Assembly: GCA_000320545.1 (NCBI GenBank)
Contig: ADNK01002833.1
Location: forward strand, 1-24,404
Origin: Bigelowiella natans CCMP2755
Taxonomy: Eukaryota > Cercozoa > Chlorarachniophyceae
Direction of reading: 5' to 3'
Length of the DNA stretch: 24,404 bases
Made by a program: the position numbers and the translations under genes. A model generated the notes under the pieces. The model ran no database searches and was not told the origin of the DNA. It was given only the letters and a program-made list of their open reading frames with translations. Below are positions 19,294 through 24,404 of this stretch, piece after piece. How positions within the stretch are numbered: position 1 is the stretch's first letter; the number at the start of each line of letters is the position of its first letter.

Positions 19294-21007
19294 CAATTGT
19301 TTCTTGAACAGGGTGAGGGTCTATTCGCTCGTGTAGAGCTTCCATCGGGGAGAATCGGTTCTTTTTCTCCTCTCTTTCGCGCCTCCCTCTTCCAATCTTA
19401 TGCTGTATCTAAAATACAATTTTTGCTATAAATTGACAGTTTCGTACTATAATGGCACACGCGTGCGGCAGGATGTCGTCGATGCGAGGTTGGGCGACAA
19501 GATGAGACAAGTGCTGCTGCTGCTACTGCTCTGCTGCTGCTGGCAAATAATAGCAAATAATAATGACGACTAGTATATTTCGAGATTCTCAGCCAAAGAG
19601 ACGACAGGAGATATTGACAGTGAATATTTTATTTGAAGGGCTTGGGAGGAGAACAGCAACACAATAACGCTCATAGAAGGCACATCAAAGAGGAAGGCCC
19701 GAGGCAGAGATAACCACCGCGACAGCAACGATGACCCGGAGAAGAAGACCAAGGAGCACTCGCCCAGAGATAAATGCATCATCAAAAAGGTGGAGTTGAT
19801 GAGCAAAACGATAACGATTCAACTAACAACTAGGACGGCGTTGACGATGAGGATGAGGATGATAACAATGATGATGATGGCGAGAATGAGGAAGAGGAGG
19901 AGGAGGGGGAAGAGGAAAAGTATGGCGACTATGATGACGACGACAGGGAAATCGGGCTCTCTATAGACGTAATCCACACACATACACATAGTTGTGTAGA
20001 GTGACACATCTCATTCACACTTTGCCTTTCTACGACTATTCCGACTTCGCCGTGTTCTTCTTCCCCTCCACAACTATCGCTTGCTCTAGGTACCAAAGGA
20101 GTATGCATTAACGACCCATTATTGTGCCTCTCTCGGCCATAAAGTATGAATGATTTTGCCCAAAACAATCAACCCCCTCTAATAATGTCGCATCATCTCT
20201 TCCTTTGCCAATGATATGATACTCATGAACACGAGGCTATAAATTGCACACAATTTGTGACGCCCACTGTGAGATGCAATGCTTCTAAACATATCTGTCT
20301 TTTGACCATCTCGCTAGGTGAACCACTCATTCGATGAAAAGAAGGTGCGTGCTATGTGCGGGATTCGTATCATCGTTGTGCTCATGCTGGCTATAGTTGT
20401 GTGGCCCTCGAGTGGGACTTTTTGGTTGGATGATGTGATTTAATAGAGTTCTTCCTCTTCCTCTTCCTCTTCAGGTTAACTGTGAATACGCACATTGCGA
20501 CCATCCGCGATTTGGCCAGATTCGTTGCATTAAGACCCTTCGTCCGAGTGAGTACATAGAGAGTGAGCGCAGTTGCCAAAATACTCCGCCCTTCTTCCTT
20601 CGCTCTTTTGTTGATACCTCTCACGTTTTTTCTTGGTTTCATTCCTATGGATATATTTTACTCCACTGTGATATTGCCATTACTTTGCAGTAAAAAAGGG
20701 TGAAGAGTTGCTGGTATCCTATGGTTACGATATACTCAACGTCACCGGTACTATATTATTCTCTTTAAGATCCGCATATTCTTGCAATTTTCTTCCGTTT
20801 ATCCTCTTCATGATGGCTTCATATTTCGTCGTTATTATACTCGCTCTTGTGGTACATGTCTGTACTGTATAGTCGTATTATATGTCATGTTTTATAGCTA
20901 CCTATTTACCGTTAGGCGATGGCGTGCCTGATTGGTTCCTCGAGGGATATAAGAAGTTCTCTCAACTTAGCGCCGAATCTGCTCCAGAGCAGCAGGAGCA
21001 GCAGTAG
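16463..21007 (+). CDS. SETD7-like MORN-repeat/SET-domain protein lysine methyltransferase
   Basis: Exons read: 16463-16474 (tentative start), 16539-16586, 16663-16720, 16779-16825, 17087-17155, 17297-17336, 17476 to about 17530 (end unresolved), 17850-17882, 18377-18474, 18683-18728, 18774-18814, 19312-19357, 19440-19488, 19639-19789, 19834-19968, 20090-20143, 20318-20344, 20475-20547, 20691-20747, 20916-21007; about 420 aa. MORN units: GTIEGKGVMEFPDG, QLIGTFSDGDPHGQ, STIFGTYEHGDLTGQ, YEGEYRDSRRHGKGAMY, GEFRDGVFDGK. The pre-SET linker ISSKPTLPDLYEQ and SET motifs GEGLFARV, SYYNGTRV, NTITLI, YCASLGHKVNHSF, HPRFGQIRCIKTLRP and VSYGYD follow SETD7 order and spacing, including the catalytic N-H-S and Y-G-Y-D. 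SETD7 monomethylates H3K4 and non-histone proteins using S-adenosylmethionine; the same chemistry is expected here. Oddities: an insertion of about 80 residues within SET, one unresolved exon end, and a phase mismatch before 19312. Confidence 0.8.
17531..17849. other. Unresolved intron with poly-G and (CT)n
   Basis: After the MORN exon reading GAMYTRE, a G run (17528-17547) begins and no good GT donor in the right phase is visible. The stretch holds a CT tract at 17637-17670. The next secure exon starts at 17850 with GEFRDG. One MORN-length piece found in animal SETD7 is not seen, so an exon may be missed or lost here. Confidence 0.4.
18523..18560. repeat. (GGT)n intronic microsatellite
   Basis: About 12 GGT units in the intron 18475-18682 of the MORN-SET gene. 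They translate to a poly-Gly or poly-Val run in shadow frames. Confidence 0.9.
19176..19292. repeat. (GT)n and (CT)n in a long intron
   Basis: The intron 18815-19311 contains a GT run (about 19171-19192) and a CT run (19240-19292), the latter serving as the polypyrimidine tract before the acceptor GAACAG at 19311. Confidence 0.9.
19678..19959 (+). other. Charged insertion within the SET domain
   Basis: Between NTITLI (ending about 19671) and SIDVPKEY (from about 19960) the gene carries about 80 residues absent from animal SETD7, where only a few residues separate these strands. The first half is basic (TSKRKARGRDNHR, EKKTKEHSPRDK), the second acidic (DEDEDDNNDDDGENEEEEEE). A 44-nt intron (19790-19833) with a CTAAC branch-point-like motif separates the halves exactly. 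It could be a nuclear-localisation plus histone-binding acidic loop; that is inference. Confidence 0.65.
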
Positions 21008-22650
21008 CAACAGTAGGCAGCGATGTCATGAACTTGTAATTAATATATTGTTTCTGACACTTTGATCTTTACGTACATGTAGTATGCTATAGACGCGTAA
21101 ATGCTGCTTGAATTCAACTGCCACGTCAATTTGCACATCTGCCTCGCAGTACGACTCCACGCATCAGCCACCATCGCTAGATCGGTCAATGTCATGTAGG
21201 TACACATCATCTAGACTGTCTGTTGCATCACTCGTCCTTCAGTGGAAATACACCATGTCTTGAGTTGCAGCCTGATGTTTTCATTTCACGCACCACGACA
21301 TCTACTCCGTACATCCGAACATTTGCTCGCGCTATTTGTCGTGACTGCTAGACTGGTGGAAGTGCACTTGCAACATGGAGCGAAGTGGTGGAAAACAATT
21401 GTGAAATTCTGCATGCACAGCAGGACAAATGCATCAAGGACAAACATGCACGCGTGTCAGTCACTGTGTTGCAGACAACATGACATCGCACAAAGACGTG
21501 CACAGCACAGCTGTGATGACAGTCGTCGCATATACGCACGCTAGCACGTGCGTTCGCATTGTGACGATGTGTGGACGTTGTGTGCATGCTGCGATGTGTC
21601 CAGAATTGTGTGCACACGTTCCACTTTGTTTGCACGCGTGCTACCCACAAGCACGTTGGTGGGTTGTGTTGTCTGTCATGAACACCACGCTCATCACAGA
21701 CACAGTGTCATGCGTGCATGCATGCACATTGCACGGCTGCGTCAAATCCAGAAATCGATCACGTTGCGTTGTCTGTCATTTCTTGTGTGCTTTTTTCTGC
21801 TGCTGCCACCACCACTACCACCATTGCTCAAGTTGCTAGTCCTGTCACTCACCACTCAATGTCACCGCAACTCCTGCTCCTCGCACACACTGCACAAGCA
21901 TGCCAGCGTGCACAATTGCCAACCTGGCTAGCTGGCAATGCAGCAATGCCACCGCCACTGCTGACACCACTGCCACTCTAGCACTGCAAGTTGACCCAAC
22001 ACCACCATCACATGCCCAGCACTGCAACAACTGTCCAGATGCTAGCAATGCTGCCGTTGCTCACTGTCCCTGTGATCAACACATGCCTTTTTCTCAATGA
22101 GAGGAAGATCGTTGTCACTCACACAACTGCATTGATGAGCTCAGAAACAGACTGATCAAATCTTGTTACCACGACAATGGTAATTCATTGTCGCAATCGT
22201 TAAAACGCATCAGCGAGGCGACAAGTGAAGAAAAATTGCTTTCTCTTCCCATGGCAAAAATGAGTTGGGAAGTTATCTGACACATTTCTCTAGATCTGTA
22301 TGTACTAGAATATCTATAAAATATGTTCAAGTTCTGATTACCTTCACAACATTAAAAACAATAACCCTCTTCGAGATCCCCGCGCCTTCGAATGGTGCCC
22401 TGGCTCGCGGCTGAGGCAGCGGAAGGGCAATGGTACTTTAGTAGAAGGACGGTGGCGACACAACTAGCCCCACGTGCAACATCACATTTAGTAGAATGAT
22501 CGGGAATAGGGTTGGGGAGGGCTTGGGCGAGATGTGGTCCGGATGTTCCACGCCCGATTCCTCATGACTTTATGTTTACCTCCCCATCAACTCGGTTTTC
22601 ATTCAGCGGCCGAAGAGAGTGACCTCGAACGCCAAGGGATTGATTGAAGA
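21008..22650. other. Intergenic region with CA/TGCA-rich island
   Basis: 21008-21240 is ordinary AT-rich 3' flank. From about 21240 to 22100 composition shifts to CAC/TGC/TGCA-rich sequence (for example TGCATGCATGCAC near 21715) without perfect microsatellites. Frames on both strands are open for 60-136 codons but give Cys/His/Ala/Thr-rich sequences with no recognisable domain. 22101-22650 is AT-rich and then GC-rich, and may hold the promoter of the FG nucleoporin gene. Confidence 0.5.
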
Positions 22651-24348
22651 ATGACGAGATTCTATCAGAATTTCATGTTCATGCTGTCAGTGCGACGAGG
22701 AGGCATGCGTTTGCTCTGGGTTCAAGTCCTCCTCACCCTGGTCGCCACGACGTGCTGCATGGCCTTCCTCCCATCCTCCCTCCGTCCTCTCCGCGTCCCC
22801 ATAAAGGAAAGCCCTCGTACGAGGCTGAAACTGTTGCGCGGAGGCTTTGCGTTTGGTAATGCATAGTGGTTGTAAGTAGCCCCCCTCCCCCCCCCCCCAA
22901 GTAAGGAGGGAGAGGAGGAGGGCGTTCTAGATGTACATCCTAACCGTGCACTTTCCACCACTTGTAGGGGGCTTCGGGGGAGGCAGTGGGAGTAGTGGAT
23001 CTTCTTTCTCCGGGTTCGGCTCACAGGCGTCCGGGGGGACAACGACGACGACGACAAGCACAAACCCCTTCGCCGCTTCCAGCAATCAAGGAGGTTGTTT
23101 ATTCATCCTGCTACTGCGCTAACACCCGCTGTCAGATGCTTAGCTGTAATGATATGCTTCATCATACCGCCAGCTGAAATGCTGTGGAGTAGCTTAGACA
23201 GCAAGAAACCACGAAACATCCCTCAGATGGCATCGAACCCCCACACCTTATGCGATATGTTAGGTTTTGGACAGAGCAGTACGGGAGGGGGGGGCATATT
23301 CGGTCAGCAAGGACAGCAGCAGCAGCAGACACATCAGCCGTCTTTGTTTCAGTTTCAAAGCGGCAGCAGCAACACCGGATTTAGTGGGGGTAGCACCTCT
23401 TCATTCGGGGGCTTTGGCCAACAGCCGCAGCTGGGCTCCAGTGCGTTTGGGCAGACAACGCCAGCAACAGGAGGGGGGGGGGTGGATCTTTCGCCCAGCA
23501 CCAAAAGACCTACGTACGCACTTCTGCACGATATTAGAAATAAACGTTAAAGAATATTAAATATAACTGTTATACGTGTGTATGTTTGTGCGTGTGTGTG
23601 TGTGTGTGACCACAGAGAAGAGAATTTACATTCCCCTTCCCCCCCCCCTCCCCCTGCATAGGAGCAGTTTCGGAGGAACAACAGCAACAAGCGGTGGGTT
23701 TGGCGGCAGCACGTTTCTCAACTCCCAAAATGCCTTCACAAAGCCGCCGTCGCCGTTGTACGGTACTACTAAAGCAGAGGACTCCCAATATATTACCCAT
23801 TCGTGCACGTTCCAGTGTGTACTATGTGGAAGTAGCAGCGATTTCCTCGCCTGTGCGCTATGTATTTATTTTATCCTAAGTCTGAATAATTGCAAAAGCG
23901 AGAAAGCACAAGAGTTTCCTTCCTATTCGTCACGTCTAGTCTCCTTCCCCCCCCCCTCCCCCCCGAGGATCACCGCGATGATTTAACATTGTGTCTGAAG
24001 ATGTCGCTGTCGCGAATCGTTCGCGGAGTCCTGATATCCATCCTCTTGCCAACTGCCTACCCCTCCAACACAGGCGGCTTCGGTGGCTTCGGTGGTGCCG
24101 CAGCACCAACTCCGATAGGGGGTGGGCTCTTCTCTGGAGCTTCTAACAGCATGTTCGGAACAACCAGTGCTAATCAAATGGGAGGGGGGGGGACTGCACG
24201 GCAGCCATGGCAGGTGACGTTACAGCCGGAGAGCGCGAAGGATGGTTCGCAGTACAACGCCCAATACATGACCATATCGGAGATGCCAACGTACCAAACC
24301 AAGGTGATGTGTCGCCCACCCTTTTCTCGCCCCCCCCCCCTCCTCACC

Positions 24349-24402
<54 letters not shown>

Positions 24403-24404
24403 CT
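22651..24404 (+). CDS. FG nucleoporin, Nup98/Nup100/116 type (3' end beyond window)
   Basis: Exons: 22651-22855, 22968-23093, 23264-23513, 23662-23762, 24074-24303, all in matching phase; the rest lies past the window. Exons 2-5 are a classic FG domain: GFGGG, SGFGS, GFGQSS, IFGQQ, GGFGQQ, AFGQ, SSFGG, GFGGFGG, MFGT, with Gln-, Ser- and Gly-rich spacers. The last exon ends in DGSQYNAQYMTISEMPTYQT, matching the conserved segment that follows the FG region in Nup98 relatives (typically continuing K-S-x-E-E-L-R). Such proteins form the permeability barrier of the nuclear pore. Exon 1 is odd: it encodes a hydrophobic secretory-like sequence, then CMAFLPSSLRP, and joins in phase at GGFAFG|GFGGG. 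Either the true start is elsewhere or the protein has an unusual N-terminus. Confidence 0.7.
22887..22899. repeat. Poly-C tract in an intron
   Basis: A C run in the short intron 22856-22967. Similar C runs occur in the introns at 23639-23655 and 23948-23964, and at 24331-24340, in this gene. Confidence 0.9.
24351..24398. repeat. (CT)n microsatellite
   Basis: About 24 CT units at the window end, in the intron that begins at 24304 (AAG|GTGATG). They are likely to form the polypyrimidine tract of that intron. Confidence 0.95.

Noticed and set aside
21429-21981. Overlapping Cys/His/Ala-rich plus-strand frames
   Set aside because: They reflect biased CAC/TGC composition. The three frames overlap each other and show no domain, no splice logic and no supported start.
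1-24404. CRISPR array, tRNA/rRNA genes, transposon ends, prokaryotic operons
   Set aside because: I scanned for these and found none. The repeats are simple microsatellites without spacer structure, and the coding parts are spliced eukaryotic exons.

Overview
The window is nuclear DNA from an intron-rich eukaryote. Genes are split by GT-AG introns of about 40-400 bp, start codons have no ribosome binding sites, and simple repeats are extremely dense: (CT)n, (GT)n, (TA)n, (ACT)n, (GAT)n, (GGT)n and poly-C. My best guess at the lineage is a photosynthetic stramenopile alga, with brown algae and relatives as candidates. The reasons are the multi-domain carbohydrate enzyme, a MORN+SET protein and a pre-sequence with a plastid-type A-F-x-P motif. 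This guess is inference and its confidence is low to moderate.

Layout. 591-2325 (+): an unrecognised three- or four-exon protein with a hydrophobic segment. 3172-3655 (-): the last two exons of an unrecognised gene in an AT-rich, repeat-poor stretch. 4633-12865 (+): the largest locus. Following splice phases gives 21 exons and one open frame of about 1485 codons: a type II membrane anchor, a fucosyltransferase-like domain (HIRRGD motif), a cysteine-rich PAN/apple-like segment, an EGF-like module and a GH43-type beta-propeller. 13714-15642 (-): a signal-anchored coiled-coil protein with a CRPC thioredoxin fold; its 3' end converges on the large gene. 16463-21007 (+): a SETD7-type MORN-repeat/SET-domain lysine methyltransferase with an insertion of about 80 residues, basic then acidic, inside SET. 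It is divergent from the thioredoxin gene. 21.0-22.6 kb: no convincing gene; part of it is a CA/TGCA-rich island. 22651-24404 (+, cut by the window edge): an FG nucleoporin of the Nup98/Nup100/116 type whose apparent first exon encodes a secretory/plastid-like pre-sequence.

The genes do not form a pathway; this is an ordinary mixed eukaryotic neighbourhood. The most interesting points are the apparent glycosyltransferase-glycosidase fusion, the insertion in the SET domain, the odd N-terminus of the FG nucleoporin, a set of introns of only 41-64 nt, and microsatellites that extend into coding frames as Glu, Ser, Gly, Asp and Gln runs. Exon borders were read by eye from splice signals, phase and family resemblance; none has transcript support.
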